A stretch of DNA of 64,000 nt from an uncultured Aquimonas sp. (lineage in GTDB: Bacteria; Pseudomonadota; Gammaproteobacteria; Xanthomonadales; Xanthomonadaceae): the NCBI RefSeq assembly GCF_937888285.1, contig NZ_CALART010000008.1, positions 1 to 64,000 of the forward strand, read 5' to 3'. The notes beneath the pieces were generated by a model, which saw only the letters and a program-made list of their open reading frames with translations, made no database searches and was not told where the DNA came from. Of this stretch, positions 48,810 through 58,734 are shown piece by piece. Positions within the stretch are counted from its first letter, which is position 1. Each line of letters starts with the position of its first letter. A program made the translations under genes and the position numbers.

Positions 48810-50951
48810 ATGCAGCGCATGAATCGCCGCGACTTCCTGATCAGCGCCAGCCTGTCGAGCCTGGCTCTGGCCCTGCCCGGCTGCAGCACCCGGCCCACCC
48901 CGCCGCCGGGCGAGCTCAGCGTGGATCGCGATCGCTTTCCGCAGTCGGTGGCCTCGGGCGATCCACGTCCGCAGGCCGTGCTGCTGTGGACGCGCCTGCA
49001 GCTTGCGCCCGGCCAGAGCGAAGCGCCTCTGTGGCTGCAGCTCTCGGAAACGGACGACTTCACGCAGGCGCGCACGCTGCCGCTGCGCGCGCTCGCCGAA
49101 CACGATGGCTGCGTGCGCCTGCGGCTCACCGACCTCCAGCCCGGCACGCGCTACCACTACCGCTTCGTGGTCGACACGCCCGAGGGCTGGCGCAGCTCGC
49201 CGAGCGGCCGCACCCGCACCGCGCCGGCCGCCGACAGCGAAGCGCCGCTGCGCTTCGCCCTGCTGAGCTGCCAGGACTACGGCGGCCGCTGGTACAACAG
49301 CCTGCTGCCGCTGCTGGAGGAAGAGCTCGACTTCGTGCTGCACGTCGGCGACTTCATCTACGAGACCGCCGGCGACCCGCAGTTCCAGAGCGAGAACAGC
49401 GAACGCCGCATCGTGTTCGATGACCTCGACGGCGCGCTCAAGCTCGGCAGCACCGAGCGGCGGTACTACGCCGCCAACTCGCTCGACAACTACCGCCAGC
49501 TGCATCGCACGGTGCGGACCGATCCCATGCTGCAGCAGCTGCTGGAGCGTGCCGCGCTGATCGCGATCTGGGACGACCACGAGTTCGCCGACGACAGCTG
49601 GCAGGACGTCGCCACCCACCACGACGGACGTTTCGACGAGCGCGACCGCGAGCGCCGCCGCAACGCCGAGCAAGCCTGGTTCGAATACCTGCCGGCCGAC
49701 CCCGAGGGCATGCTCGACGCTCAGGGCGCAACGCCCGCGCGCGAGGCCCTGTTTCCCGCCACCCGGATCTGGCGCGGGCTGCGCTTCGGCCGCGTGCTCG
49801 ACTTGAGCCTGATCGACACCCGCAGCGAGCGGCCGGATCACCTGGTGCCGGAAGACGCTTTCCCCGGTGAGCTGCTGTACACCGAGGCCGAGCTGGACAA
49901 GGCCCTGCCTGCGGTCGGCATCGACCCAGCGACGCTGGACGACTACCTGCTGCCCTTCATCGACCTGGACAGTGCAGGACACGCCGCGCTGAAGCCCACC
50001 CTGGTCGGCCTGCTCAGCGCCGCCGCGCTTCGCGAAGGCCTGTCGAACGAGGCGGCGATGGCCTATGCGCAGCGCTGCGCGCGCGGCCGCATCGCTCTGC
50101 CGGTGCTGGCCGCCCTGCTGCAGCGCTGGAACGCGAGTGCGCCGGAGGCGATGCGCGCTGAAATCCCGACGACCGAGGCAGCGGCAGGCCGCGGCCTGTG
50201 CTGGGCCAGCCTCGGCAAGACCGGATTGTTCAGCAGCGTGGGCTCGCGCTACTTCGTGCTGCAGGCGCCTTGGCAAGCGCTGGCCGCGCTGCGCGGCGCC
50301 GAGGATTCACCGCTGTCGCCGATTCAGCGCGACTGGCTGCTGCAGCGCCTGCAGACCAGCGATGCCGTGTGGAAGACGGTCGCCAGCTCGATCTCGTTCA
50401 CGCCTATCGAACTGGATCTTTCGCTGCCGGAACTCGGCGCGCCGCCGCTGCTGGCGCGCCGCTTCCTGCTCAATGTCGACCACTGGGATGGATTTCCGCG
50501 GGCCCGCCGCGACCTGCTCGACGCCTTCGAGGCCGCCGGCGGCGCCGTCCTGCTGTCCGGTGACATCCACGCGGCGTTCGCGACCCAGCACAGCGATTGC
50601 TGTGTCGAGATCACCACGCCGGCGGTGTCCTCGACCACGCTGGCCGACATCCTCGCCAGCGAGGTCGAGCGCGACCCGAACACGGCCGAGGTCGGACGGC
50701 GCATGGTCGATGCGCTCGACCGGCTGATCGTCCACGGCGACCCGCGCGTGCGCCACGCGCGGACGCGGGTGCACGGCGTCACCCTCATCGAGGCGCGAAT
50801 GGATGCGCTCGATGTGCAGCAGCTCTGTCTGCCGCCGGAGGCCTGCCGCGAGCAGGGTTATGCCGATCCCGCCCGCCTCGCTGCGCGGCGAATCCGACAG
50901 GCATTTGTCGTCGACGCTGCCACGCGAACGCTGCGGCCGCTGAGCGGTTGA
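48810..50951 (+). CDS. phoD: PhoD-type alkaline phosphatase/phosphodiesterase, Tat-exported
   Basis: 713 residues. A twin-arginine signal (NRRDFLISASLSSLALALPG) ends in a lipobox Cys, so it may be a lipoprotein. An N-terminal beta domain (~40-140, 'RFPQSVASGDPRPQAVLLWTR') is followed by the metallophosphatase with LHVGDFIYET, 'WDDHEFADD' and 'LSGDIHAAFA', all usual for PhoD, which frees phosphate from mono- and diesters using Ca/Fe. The start may be the ATG at 48819, which gives the tighter Tat motif. Divergent from the TonB-receptor/PstS-OmpA operon. Confidence 0.93.
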   Translation: MQRMNRRDFLISASLSSLALALPGCSTRPTPPPGELSVDRDRFPQSVASGDPRPQAVLLWTRLQLAPGQSEAPLWLQLSETDDFTQARTLPLRALAEHDGCVRLRLTDLQPGTRYHYRFVVDTPEGWRSSPSGRTRTAPAADSEAPLRFALLSCQDYGGRWYNSLLPLLEEELDFVLHVGDFIYETAGDPQFQSENSERRIVFDDLDGALKLGSTERRYYAANSLDNYRQLHRTVRTDPMLQQLLERAALIAIWDDHEFADDSWQDVATHHDGRFDERDRERRRNAEQAWFEYLPADPEGMLDAQGATPAREALFPATRIWRGLRFGRVLDLSLIDTRSERPDHLVPEDAFPGELLYTEAELDKALPAVGIDPATLDDYLLPFIDLDSAGHAALKPTLVGLLSAAALREGLSNEAAMAYAQRCARGRIALPVLAALLQRWNASAPEAMRAEIPTTEAAAGRGLCWASLGKTGLFSSVGSRYFVLQAPWQALAALRGAEDSPLSPIQRDWLLQRLQTSDAVWKTVASSISFTPIELDLSLPELGAPPLLARRFLLNVDHWDGFPRARRDLLDAFEAAGGAVLLSGDIHAAFATQHSDCCVEITTPAVSSTTLADILASEVERDPNTAEVGRRMVDALDRLIVHGDPRVRHARTRVHGVTLIEARMDALDVQQLCLPPEACREQGYADPARLAARRIRQAFVVDAATRTLRPLSG

Positions 50952-50978
50952 GCCGGTGGCGGCCGCAGCGCCTTTCGC

Positions 50979-52016
50979 TCAGGCCCCCAGCACCCAGCGG
51001 TAGCCGATGCGGTAGATGCCGCCGTGGCCGGTGATGTTGCCGGTGTGCTGCTTCGGTCCGACCGCACCACCGAACTGGTTCTGACTGTTCAGCGTCAGGC
51101 GGATGCCATAGGGACGCAGCGCATCTTCGTCGATGAACGCGCCGATGAGGTTGCCGATCAGCGTGACCGCAGCCGCTGCGGCGGCTCCGGCGGCTGCCGT
51201 TGCGAAGAAGCTCACCACCAGACCCACCAGGCTGCTGAGCGCATCCGTCAGGGCTCTGGCCACGGCGGCATCGTTGCTGTCGGATTCGACGAGCTGGAAG
51301 ATCGCGTACAGCGATTTCGGATAGCCCGGCGTGGTGCGCAGACTGTACTGGCCCAGAAACAGTTCGCCATAGCTGGCGTAGTGGCCAGTGCGGAAGTCGC
51401 CGGCGTCGAAGCCGCGCATTACCGCCACGTTGCCGCTGGCGCCGATGCGCAGACCACCGAAGATGATCTCGTCCCAGCCCGCCGGCTGGGTTTCGCGCAC
51501 GCAGTGAATCGCACGCAGCAGCAGATGGCAGCGGGTGAACTGGGTGGCCGAACGCGGCGTGGCGCGGGGCAGTCGCGACGGTGCGGGTAGCGGGCGCAGC
51601 GCCGGCAGGCTGGGGCGCAGCTCCAGCCTCGCATCGAGGCCGGCAGGGCGCAAATCGGCCAGGCTCGGGCCCTGCTCGCCCAGCAGGCGGCGCAGCTGGG
51701 TGGGCCGGCGCGACAGCGCCTTCAGGCCCGGTGCCAGACGCGCGACTGCGAGTGCAGGCAAGGTCGCAGCACAGGCCGCGGCGCGCGCTTCCAGACTGGT
51801 CGGATCGGCGCTGACCGGATGTCGCTGCGGATCGACATGGTGCAGCAGGGCCTTGAGGCAGAGCGCGGCGGCCTCGCGGGCGATCCGGTCGGATTGCGCG
51901 CGCTCACGGGCGTCGAGCTGTTCAGGGCCGAACGCTTCGACCACGGGCGCCTGCAGTTCGACCTGCAGTTCGGCGTTGATTTCGGTGTTCTGGCCAAAGC
52001 TGGAATGGGTGTTCAT
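50979..52016 (-). CDS. Hypothetical protein with Gly/Ala-rich hydrophobic segment
   Basis: 345 residues starting MNTHSSFGQNTEINAELQVE with GAGGAG before the ATG. An Ala/Arg/Leu-rich first half is followed by a protein-like second half ('FTRCHLLLRAIHCVRETQP', GWDEIIFGGLRIG) and an Ala/Gly-rich hydrophobic stretch (~265-300). No family is recognised. No signal peptide. The start at 52016 was chosen for its ribosome site over the open frame to 52469. Confidence 0.65.
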   Translation of the reverse strand: MNTHSSFGQNTEINAELQVELQAPVVEAFGPEQLDARERAQSDRIAREAAALCLKALLHHVDPQRHPVSADPTSLEARAAACAATLPALAVARLAPGLKALSRRPTQLRRLLGEQGPSLADLRPAGLDARLELRPSLPALRPLPAPSRLPRATPRSATQFTRCHLLLRAIHCVRETQPAGWDEIIFGGLRIGASGNVAVMRGFDAGDFRTGHYASYGELFLGQYSLRTTPGYPKSLYAIFQLVESDSNDAAVARALTDALSSLVGLVVSFFATAAAGAAAAAAVTLIGNLIGAFIDEDALRPYGIRLTLNSQNQFGGAVGPKQHTGNITGHGGIYRIGYRWVLGA

Positions 52017-52217
52017 GGTGGGCTCCTCGGGTTCGGTCAGGGGAATGCGGCGCGGGCGGTTTCCCGGCTCGCCTTGGCCTAGTCGCAGAGCGCAGATAAA
52101 ACCCGCCACCCTCGGCGCGAATCTCGCGGCTGGCGGATTTGGGTGGAAGAATCCGACTACTTCCACGGGCCTCGCCCAGCCGGCACGGCCCCTCCCACCC
52201 ACCGCAAGGACACCGCC

Positions 52218-52892
52218 ATGCGCATGACCGCCCGCCTCCTGTTCCTGCCGTTCGGCTGCGCCTTGATCGCGGCGGGCGGGGACGTCTCCGCTCAGCCCAC
52301 GTCTGGCGCAGCGCCGGTGGGTTCCCATCCGTCGACCGCCAGCACGCCCGGAGCGGCGGTGACCGAGGCCGTCGTGGCCGGCAACTGCCCGCGACCTCCG
52401 GGCGGCACCGTGCACTACTCCAACTGCACGGACCCCGATGGGCCCGGACAGGGCGAGCTGCATCTGCATGCGCCGATACAGCTGCCGCGGCCCGACCTCA
52501 TGCTGCTGCCGCAGTTGAGGCTCGGTACGCAGTCAGGCCAATGGGGCGACCGCCTGCAGGTTCCCGTGGTCGCCGATACCGCCGGCCGCTGTCAGCTCAG
52601 GCTGCAGATCGGCGTGATGAACGGCGGCCAGCGCGCCAGCAACCCAGCGCGGCATCTGCTGCGCCAGCGCCCGCTTCTGCAGCGCGATGACAGCCCCGGC
52701 AGGGCGGTTGGCGAGCTGCAGCAGCCGTCGCTGGAGCCGGGCGAAGCCCGGACCTTCGAGCTGACGGTGCCGCTGACGGGCGGAGCCAGCTGGATCGAAG
52801 CCGTGCTCGACGTCGACGACGCCGTCAAGGAATCGAACGAGGGCAACAACCGCCGACGCGTGCAGATCCGGCTCGATCCGGCCTGCCGCTGA
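52218..52892 (+). CDS. Secreted protein with CARDB-like domain
   Basis: 224 residues. A signal peptide (MRMTARLLFLPFGCALIAAG...SAQ) and a low-complexity linker precede an Ig-like domain of the CARDB kind (~90-220): 'LQIGVMNGGQRASNP', 'SLEPGEARTFELTVPL' and DVDDAVKESNEGNN, the last being the typical CARDB ending. RBS AAGGA. Divergent from the hypothetical gene at 50979. Probably an adhesive or binding surface protein. Confidence 0.75.
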   Translation: MRMTARLLFLPFGCALIAAGGDVSAQPTSGAAPVGSHPSTASTPGAAVTEAVVAGNCPRPPGGTVHYSNCTDPDGPGQGELHLHAPIQLPRPDLMLLPQLRLGTQSGQWGDRLQVPVVADTAGRCQLRLQIGVMNGGQRASNPARHLLRQRPLLQRDDSPGRAVGELQQPSLEPGEARTFELTVPLTGGASWIEAVLDVDDAVKESNEGNNRRRVQIRLDPACR

Positions 52893-52899
52893 ACGTGGA

Positions 52900-55833
52900 T
52901 CAGGGTCGCAGTCGCGCGCGCACCGCCTGCGTGCGGCCATCGTCCGGCCCCAAGCGGTGCTGGCGGTGGGCCAGTGCGCGCTCAAGCAGGGCACGCGCCT
53001 CGGCGCTGCGACCGGCAGCCTCGGCAAGATCCGCCTGGGCGATCCACAGCTGCGCGAAGCGGTCGTGGGTCGCAGGCAGGGCAGCGGCGAACACGCGGGC
53101 GGCGTGATCAAGCTCCAGCGCCGCGTCCTGCAGCCTGCCCTGCTTGCGCAGCACGATGCCGAGATGCAGATGATCGATGCCGACCCGTTCGTGCTCGGCG
53201 CCGTACTGGCGCTGCTGGTCCTGCAGGGCTTCGCGGTAGTGCTGCTCGGCGTGCTCCAACTGCCCACGCGCCTCGAACACACGTCCGAGGTTGAACACGG
53301 TGGCGGCGCGCCAGGCGTGGCCGGCGGGATACAGATCGAGTGCAAGCCGGTAGTGCTGTTCTGCGGCTGCGAGCTCGCTGCGGTCGTGCTGCACCCAGCC
53401 GATGTCGCTGTGGGTCATCGCCACCAGGGGATGACGCTCGCCCAGGCGCTCGCTGCGGATCTTCAGGGCTTCGTGCAACAGCGCCAGCGCTTCCTCCAGG
53501 CGGCCCTGCGACTTCAGCAGCCGCGCCAGATTGTTCATGATCGTCGCTGTTCCAGGGTGCAGGGTTCCGCGCGTCTCACGGCTGTCGTCCAGCACCTGCC
53601 GGTACAGGGCTTCAGCCGCAGCCTCATCGCCGCGGCTGCGATACAGCACGGCAAGATTGTTGATGACGTGGATACGCTCCGGATGGCCGGCCGGCAGCAG
53701 GCGCGCATACAGCGCGTTGGAGCGCTGCAGCAGCCCGGTGGCCGAGTCGAGCTGGCCGGCAGCGCGACGCGCCGAGCCCAGACTGTTGAGGATCCCGGCC
53801 AGGGCCAGCTCGCTGTCCGGCTGTGAGCTTGACGGGGTGGCGGGCGGAAGGCCCGGCTGTGGCCGGCTCGTGGGCACGGTCTGCGCTTCGATCTCTGCCA
53901 ACAGTGCGCTGAACAGGGCATCGGCCCGCTCGATCCGCCCATCTGCGAGCTCGACCCAGCCGAGGGCTTTGCGTGCCTCCCACTGCAGCGTGCGCGATGC
54001 GTCCGAGTCATGAGCTTCAGACCCGGCGACGGCCTGCTCCAGCAGAGTGCGCGCCTGGGCATAGTCGCCCAGCTCATAGCGCGCGCGCCCGGCAAGGAGC
54101 CACCAGCGTTGGCGCTGCTCAAGGCTGCGCGCGCCCTCTGCCAGATCCGCGCCCGCGCGTTCGATCTCGGCCCAGGCCTCGTCCGGCAACCCCAGGCTGA
54201 GCTGCGCGTCGGCGACGGTCAGGCGCAGGTCGAAGCCCAGCGGCGGGTCCGCCGCCAGCTCGGCTTCGAGCGGCTCCAGCCCGCGTGCAAGCACTTCGCG
54301 CACGCTGAGGTCGGCGACTCCGCTGCGCTCGGGGTCGGCCTGGGCGAGCAGCTGCAGCAGCATCGCCTTGACCCGCTCGGCGCGCAGCGCCTGCGCCGCC
54401 GCGTGGTCGCGCTCGGCCGCCAGCGCCAGCGCCTGCTCGCGCTGCTGCAGGGCGAACAGCAGCAGCACCGCGGCCAGCAGCCCGAGCACGGCGGACTCCA
54501 GCGGATGCCGCGCCACCAGCCGCCGCAGGCGGTAGGCGAGGCTCGGGCTGCGCGCGCGCACCGGCAGCCCGCGCTGCCAGCGCCGCAGATCCTCGGCCAG
54601 GCTGTCGGCATCGGCATAGCGCGCCGGCGGCTCCTTGCGCAGGCACATCAGCACGATGCGGTCGAGGTCACCGCGCAGCCTTCGCCGCAGCGCCTTAGGC
54701 GAGGCGCTGCGGGCCTCGGCGCGGCGCTGCAGGTCGTCGCCCTCGGCGAAGTGCTGGCTCGGCGGCAGCGGCAGCTGCTCGCACACCGCGCGCTGCAGCG
54801 CCGCCGGGCTGGGGTCGGTGGGCTGCTGCGCCTGGCAGCCGCTCAGCAGCAGGTAGAGCAGCAGGCCCATCTGGTACAGGTCGGCGGCCACGCCCATCGG
54901 CTGGCCCAGCAGCTGTTCGGGGCTGGCGTACTGCGGCGTCAGCAGACGCAGCGCGGTGGCGGTGGCCTGCTCGTCGGCCGCGCCCTGCAGCGGTTTGGCG
55001 ATGCCGAAGTCCAGCAGATGCGGCCGCCCGGACGCATCGACCAGCAGGTTCGAGGGCTTGATGTCCCGATGCAGCACGCCGCTGCGGTGCGCATGCGCGA
55101 GCGCATCCAGCACCTGCAGGCAGAGCGCGACGCGGGCACCGATGTCGAGCCGGGCGCTGTCGCAGTAGCGGTCGATGGGTTCGCCTTCGACCCGCTCCAT
55201 CACCAGATAGGGTCGGCCATCGGCGTCTTCGCCGCCGTCGATCAGCCGGGCGATGCCCGGGTGCGACAGCTCGGCAAGAATGCGTCGCTCGCGCTCGAAG
55301 CGCCGCAGGAACTCGCGCGAGTCGATGCCCGCATGCAGGCGCTTGACCGCCGCCTGCTGCACGAACCCATGGCTGCGCCGCTCGCCCAGATGCACGCTGC
55401 CCATGCCGCCGCGGCCCAGCTCGGCCAGCAGCCGCCATTCGCCCACCTGGTGGACGGCCGTGTCAGCTGTCGCCTGCGTCTGCAGATCCGGCGCTTCGGG
55501 TGCCTGCGCCAGCGCCTGCAGCAGCTGCAGCGGCGCCGCCGTGCGCTCCGGCTGCAGCTGCTCGGTGGCCGCCAGCAGCTGGCGCAGCGCAGGCTGCAGC
55601 GCCGCCGGCTGTGCGGCCAAGGCGTCGGCGCGTGCGGCGGCGTCGAGCTCAAGCAGCCGCTCCAGCGCGGCGTCGAGCTGCCGCAGAGCCTCGGCATCGA
55701 GAGCGGCAAGGTCCGCACCGGCGGAAGCCGAAGCGCCGAAGCTCTCGCCCGAGGCTTCCAGCCCAGCGCCCGACCGCGCCGCCGTCCCGGAGACGCTGCC
55801 ATCAGAGGTCGCCGGGCCCGGCGCCTGAATCAC
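52900..55833 (-). CDS. Membrane Ser/Thr protein kinase with TPR domain, coupled to an ECF sigma factor
   Basis: 977 residues. The cytoplasmic kinase domain (~131-400) has the glycine loop GRGGMGSVHLG, VKRL lysine, HRDIKPSN and LDFGIAK, all intact. A membrane helix (~445-468) is followed by a large TPR region (~480-977), probably outside the inner membrane. GTG start overlapping the sigma-factor stop (GTGA); no ATG is available. Kinase-TPR genes right after ECF genes of this kind form a known class; in Vibrio the kinase PknT phosphorylates its sigma factor EcfP to activate it. A similar switch is likely here. Confidence 0.9.
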   Translation of the reverse strand: MIQAPGPATSDGSVSGTAARSGAGLEASGESFGASASAGADLAALDAEALRQLDAALERLLELDAAARADALAAQPAALQPALRQLLAATEQLQPERTAAPLQLLQALAQAPEAPDLQTQATADTAVHQVGEWRLLAELGRGGMGSVHLGERRSHGFVQQAAVKRLHAGIDSREFLRRFERERRILAELSHPGIARLIDGGEDADGRPYLVMERVEGEPIDRYCDSARLDIGARVALCLQVLDALAHAHRSGVLHRDIKPSNLLVDASGRPHLLDFGIAKPLQGAADEQATATALRLLTPQYASPEQLLGQPMGVAADLYQMGLLLYLLLSGCQAQQPTDPSPAALQRAVCEQLPLPPSQHFAEGDDLQRRAEARSASPKALRRRLRGDLDRIVLMCLRKEPPARYADADSLAEDLRRWQRGLPVRARSPSLAYRLRRLVARHPLESAVLGLLAAVLLLFALQQREQALALAAERDHAAAQALRAERVKAMLLQLLAQADPERSGVADLSVREVLARGLEPLEAELAADPPLGFDLRLTVADAQLSLGLPDEAWAEIERAGADLAEGARSLEQRQRWWLLAGRARYELGDYAQARTLLEQAVAGSEAHDSDASRTLQWEARKALGWVELADGRIERADALFSALLAEIEAQTVPTSRPQPGLPPATPSSSQPDSELALAGILNSLGSARRAAGQLDSATGLLQRSNALYARLLPAGHPERIHVINNLAVLYRSRGDEAAAEALYRQVLDDSRETRGTLHPGTATIMNNLARLLKSQGRLEEALALLHEALKIRSERLGERHPLVAMTHSDIGWVQHDRSELAAAEQHYRLALDLYPAGHAWRAATVFNLGRVFEARGQLEHAEQHYREALQDQQRQYGAEHERVGIDHLHLGIVLRKQGRLQDAALELDHAARVFAAALPATHDRFAQLWIAQADLAEAAGRSAEARALLERALAHRQHRLGPDDGRTQAVRARLRP

Positions 55834-56381
55834 GTCAGGGCCGCCTGCAGCCAGACCCGCGCGCGCAGCCAGTCGCGCTGCACGGTGCGCAGCGAAAGTC
55901 CCAGCGCCTCGGCGGCCTCGGCCTCTCCCAAGCCGGCAAAGCAGCGGCATTCGATCAGCGCGACCAGGCGCGGATTGGCCACGTGCAGCCGCTGCAGGGC
56001 CTGGTCGAGGGCCAGCACCTGCTCGCTCAAGGCTTCGATGGACGCACTGTTCTCCTCCAGCTCGACGTGGACACCGTTGCCGCCGCGCTTCTGCGCGCTG
56101 CGCCGACGCGCGAGATCCACCAGGATGCGGCGCATGGCGCGCGCGCAGATGGCGAAGAAATGTCCGCGGTCCTGCCAGTCCACGCCGCACTCCTCGACCA
56201 GCTGCAGGTAGGTCTCCTGCACCAGTTCGGTGGCCTGCAGCAGGGCGGTATCGGCAAAGCGCCGCAGCTGCTGGCGGGCGATCTTCTGCAGCTGCGGGTA
56301 GACATGCGGCAGCAGGCGGTCGAAGGCAGTGCGATCACCGGCCCGGTGCTGGCGCAACAGCTCAGTGATGTCGACGTCCAC
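55830..56381 (-). CDS. ECF RNA polymerase sigma factor (TIGR02999-like)
   Basis: 183 residues. Region 2 carries 'LLPHVYPQLQKIARQQLRR' and ELVQETYLQLVEE; region 4 has AEAAEALGLSLRTVQRDWLR. No anti-sigma gene is adjacent; instead a Ser/Thr kinase gene overlaps its end. This supports control by phosphorylation. Confidence 0.92.
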   Translation of the reverse strand: MDVDITELLRQHRAGDRTAFDRLLPHVYPQLQKIARQQLRRFADTALLQATELVQETYLQLVEECGVDWQDRGHFFAICARAMRRILVDLARRRSAQKRGGNGVHVELEENSASIEALSEQVLALDQALQRLHVANPRLVALIECRCFAGLGEAEAAEALGLSLRTVQRDWLRARVWLQAALT

Positions 56382-56504
56382 GCCGGGCTCCTGCTGCCGC
56401 GGGCGATGTGCCCGCCGCAGATTCGATCAGTGCGGGCACGCGATCGCAAGGGCGGCTGCCGGCGCCGACGTACCGGCGCCCAGGCTCCGGCGGCGAGATC
56501 CGGT

Positions 56505-58643
56505 CTACCGCCGCCAGGCGAAAAAGCGCTCGGCCCAGCGCAGCGCGGTCTGCGGGGCATTGGCACGCTTCCACACGCCGGCGGCGTACTTGTTGGCCTC
56601 GCTCATGGTCGGGTAGACGTGGATGGTGCCGAGCAGTTTGTTCAGGCCGATACCGTGTTTCATCGCCAGCACGAACTCGGGCAGCAGCTCGCCGGCGTGC
56701 GCGCCGACGATCAGCGCGCCGAGGATGCGGTCCTTGCCGGGTGCGGTCAGCACCTTGACGAAGCCGTGGGCGTTGCCGTCGGCGATCGCGCGGTCAAGAT
56801 CATCGATGCCGTAGCGGGTGACTTCGACTTCGATGCCGCGCTCGCGGGCTTCGTCTTCGCTCAGGCCCACGCGCGCGACTTCCGGGTCGGTGAAGGTGAC
56901 CCAGGGAATCACCCGGTAGTCGACTTTGTACGACCACAGCGGCGCCAGCAAACCATTCACCGCCGCATACCAGGCCTGATGCGCGGCCACGTGGGTGAAC
57001 TGGTAGGGCCCGGCGACATCACCGGCCACGAGGATGTTCGGGAAGTTGGTGCGCATCAGCGCATCCACCGCGACATGACCGCGCGGGCCTAGTTCGACGC
57101 CCAGCTCCTGCAGGCCGAAGCCCTGGGTGTTCGGCGTGCGCCCCAGCGCCAGCAGCAGGCGGTCGAAGTCGAAGCTCAGCTCGCCCTGCGGGCCCTGTGC
57201 ATGCAGCCGGTCGCGGCCATCGGGCAGGCGCTCGAAGCGCAGCGCGCGCGTGGCCAGCGCGAGTTCGACGCCCTCGCGCTCAAGCCGCGCGGCCAGCTCG
57301 GCGCCGGCCTCGGCGTCCTCGCGCGGCAGCAGGCGCTCGGCCATCTCGACGATGCGCACCTGCGCACCGAAGCGGGCGAAGCTCTGCGCCAGCTCGCAGC
57401 CGATCGGCCCACCACCCAGCACCAGCAGCCGTTTCGGCAGTTCGCGCAGGCCCCAGAGCGTGTCGCTGGTCAGATAGTCGAGATCGTTCAGGCCCGGAAT
57501 CGGCGGCACGGTCGGCCGCGCGCCGGTGGCGATCACGATCGAGCGCGCGCTCAATCGCCGGCCGCCGACTTCGACCTCCCAGGGGCTGACGAGCTTGGCC
57601 TCGCCTTCGATCACCTCGACGCCGAGGCTGGTGTAGCGCTCCACCGAATCGTGCGGCTCGATCTGGGTGATCACCCGCTGCACGCGCTCCATCACCTCGG
57701 CGAAATCGAACTCGGCCTGCAGGCGGCGGATGCCGAGCTGCTCGCTGTCGCGCGCCTCGGCCAGCAGACGCGCGCTACGGATCAGGGCCTTGCTGGGCAC
57801 GCAGCCTGTGTTGAGACAGTCGCCGCCCATGCGGTGCTTTTCGATCAGCGCGACCTTGGCCTTCACCGCCGCGCCGATGTACGTCGTCACCAGCCCCGCC
57901 GAGCCCGCGCCGATCGCGATCAGGTTGTAATCGAAACGCTTCGGCCGCTGGAAGCCGGCGTAGACGCGGCGCGCCTTCAGCCAGCCCAGCACGCCCTTTA
58001 GCAGCAGCGGCAGCAGGCCGATCGCGACGAACGCCAGCAGCAGGCCGGGCGAGGCGATGTCAGACGGCGATTCGATGCTGGCCAGCTGGGTCCCGGCGTA
58101 CACATAGACCACGGTGGCGGGCAGCATGCCGAGCTGGCTGACCCAGTAGTAGGTCCAGAGCTTGAGCGAGGTCAGCCCGCTGACGAGATTTACCACGAAG
58201 AAGGGAAACAGCGGCACCACGCGCAGGGTGAACAGGTAGAACGCGCCCTCGCGGCGCACACCCTCGTCGATGCCGCGCAGGCGCTCGCCGAAGCGCTTTT
58301 CGATCGCCTCACGGAACAGGAAGCGCGCCGACAGGAAGGCAAGCGAAGCGCCAAACGTACTGGCAAACGACACGAGCAGCACGCCCCAGCCCAGCCCGAA
58401 CAGCGCGCCGGCGGCGAGCGTCAGCACCGCGGCGCCGGGGATTGAGGCCGCCGTCACCAGCACGTAGACGCCGAAGAACGTTGCGAAGGCCAGCGGCCAG
58501 TTGGCTTCGACCCAGGCCAACAGCCCCGCCTGCCGGGCCTTGAGCGTCGCGAAGTCGAGCTCGGCGATCAGCCCGCTGCGCCAGGCCCAGAGAAACAGGG
58601 CGGCGAGTGCGATGAGGAGGAGGACGCGGGCAAGGGTTTTCAT
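56505..58643 (-). CDS. VTT/DedA-like membrane domain fused to a mercuric-reductase-like flavoprotein
   Basis: 712 residues. The first ~235 form a TVP38/TMEM64 (VTT) membrane module ('FGASLAFLSARFLFREAIEKRF', 'LFTLRVVPLFPFFVVNLVSGL' in parts). The rest is a complete class I pyridine-nucleotide disulfide oxidoreductase: FAD loop IGAGSAGLVT, redox pair GGDCLNTGCVPSKAL (near 274/279), NAD loop GGGPIGCELA and the dimer domain with 'HVYPTMSEANK'. It lacks the N-terminal heavy-metal domain and C-terminal Cys pair of MerA, so mercury reduction is unlikely. The ATG at 58643 is chosen; the frame upstream is repeat-derived. Confidence 0.92.
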   Translation of the reverse strand: MKTLARVLLLIALAALFLWAWRSGLIAELDFATLKARQAGLLAWVEANWPLAFATFFGVYVLVTAASIPGAAVLTLAAGALFGLGWGVLLVSFASTFGASLAFLSARFLFREAIEKRFGERLRGIDEGVRREGAFYLFTLRVVPLFPFFVVNLVSGLTSLKLWTYYWVSQLGMLPATVVYVYAGTQLASIESPSDIASPGLLLAFVAIGLLPLLLKGVLGWLKARRVYAGFQRPKRFDYNLIAIGAGSAGLVTTYIGAAVKAKVALIEKHRMGGDCLNTGCVPSKALIRSARLLAEARDSEQLGIRRLQAEFDFAEVMERVQRVITQIEPHDSVERYTSLGVEVIEGEAKLVSPWEVEVGGRRLSARSIVIATGARPTVPPIPGLNDLDYLTSDTLWGLRELPKRLLVLGGGPIGCELAQSFARFGAQVRIVEMAERLLPREDAEAGAELAARLEREGVELALATRALRFERLPDGRDRLHAQGPQGELSFDFDRLLLALGRTPNTQGFGLQELGVELGPRGHVAVDALMRTNFPNILVAGDVAGPYQFTHVAAHQAWYAAVNGLLAPLWSYKVDYRVIPWVTFTDPEVARVGLSEDEARERGIEVEVTRYGIDDLDRAIADGNAHGFVKVLTAPGKDRILGALIVGAHAGELLPEFVLAMKHGIGLNKLLGTIHVYPTMSEANKYAAGVWKRANAPQTALRWAERFFAWRR

Positions 58644-58652
58644 TGGAAAGCC

Positions 58653-58681
58653 GGGATTGGGGATTCGGGATTGGAGATTCG
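58653..58681 (-). repeat. Heptamer array before the VTT-flavoprotein gene
   Basis: Four units on the plus strand (GGGATTG, GGGATTC, GGGATTG, GAGATTC), starting 9 bases before the ATG. C-rich on the coding strand. Confidence 0.8.
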
Positions 58682-58734
58682 TCCAGCGGCGTAGGCTGTC
58701 GAAGCGTGCTGGAGGCGACACGCGCAAGGAGCTT

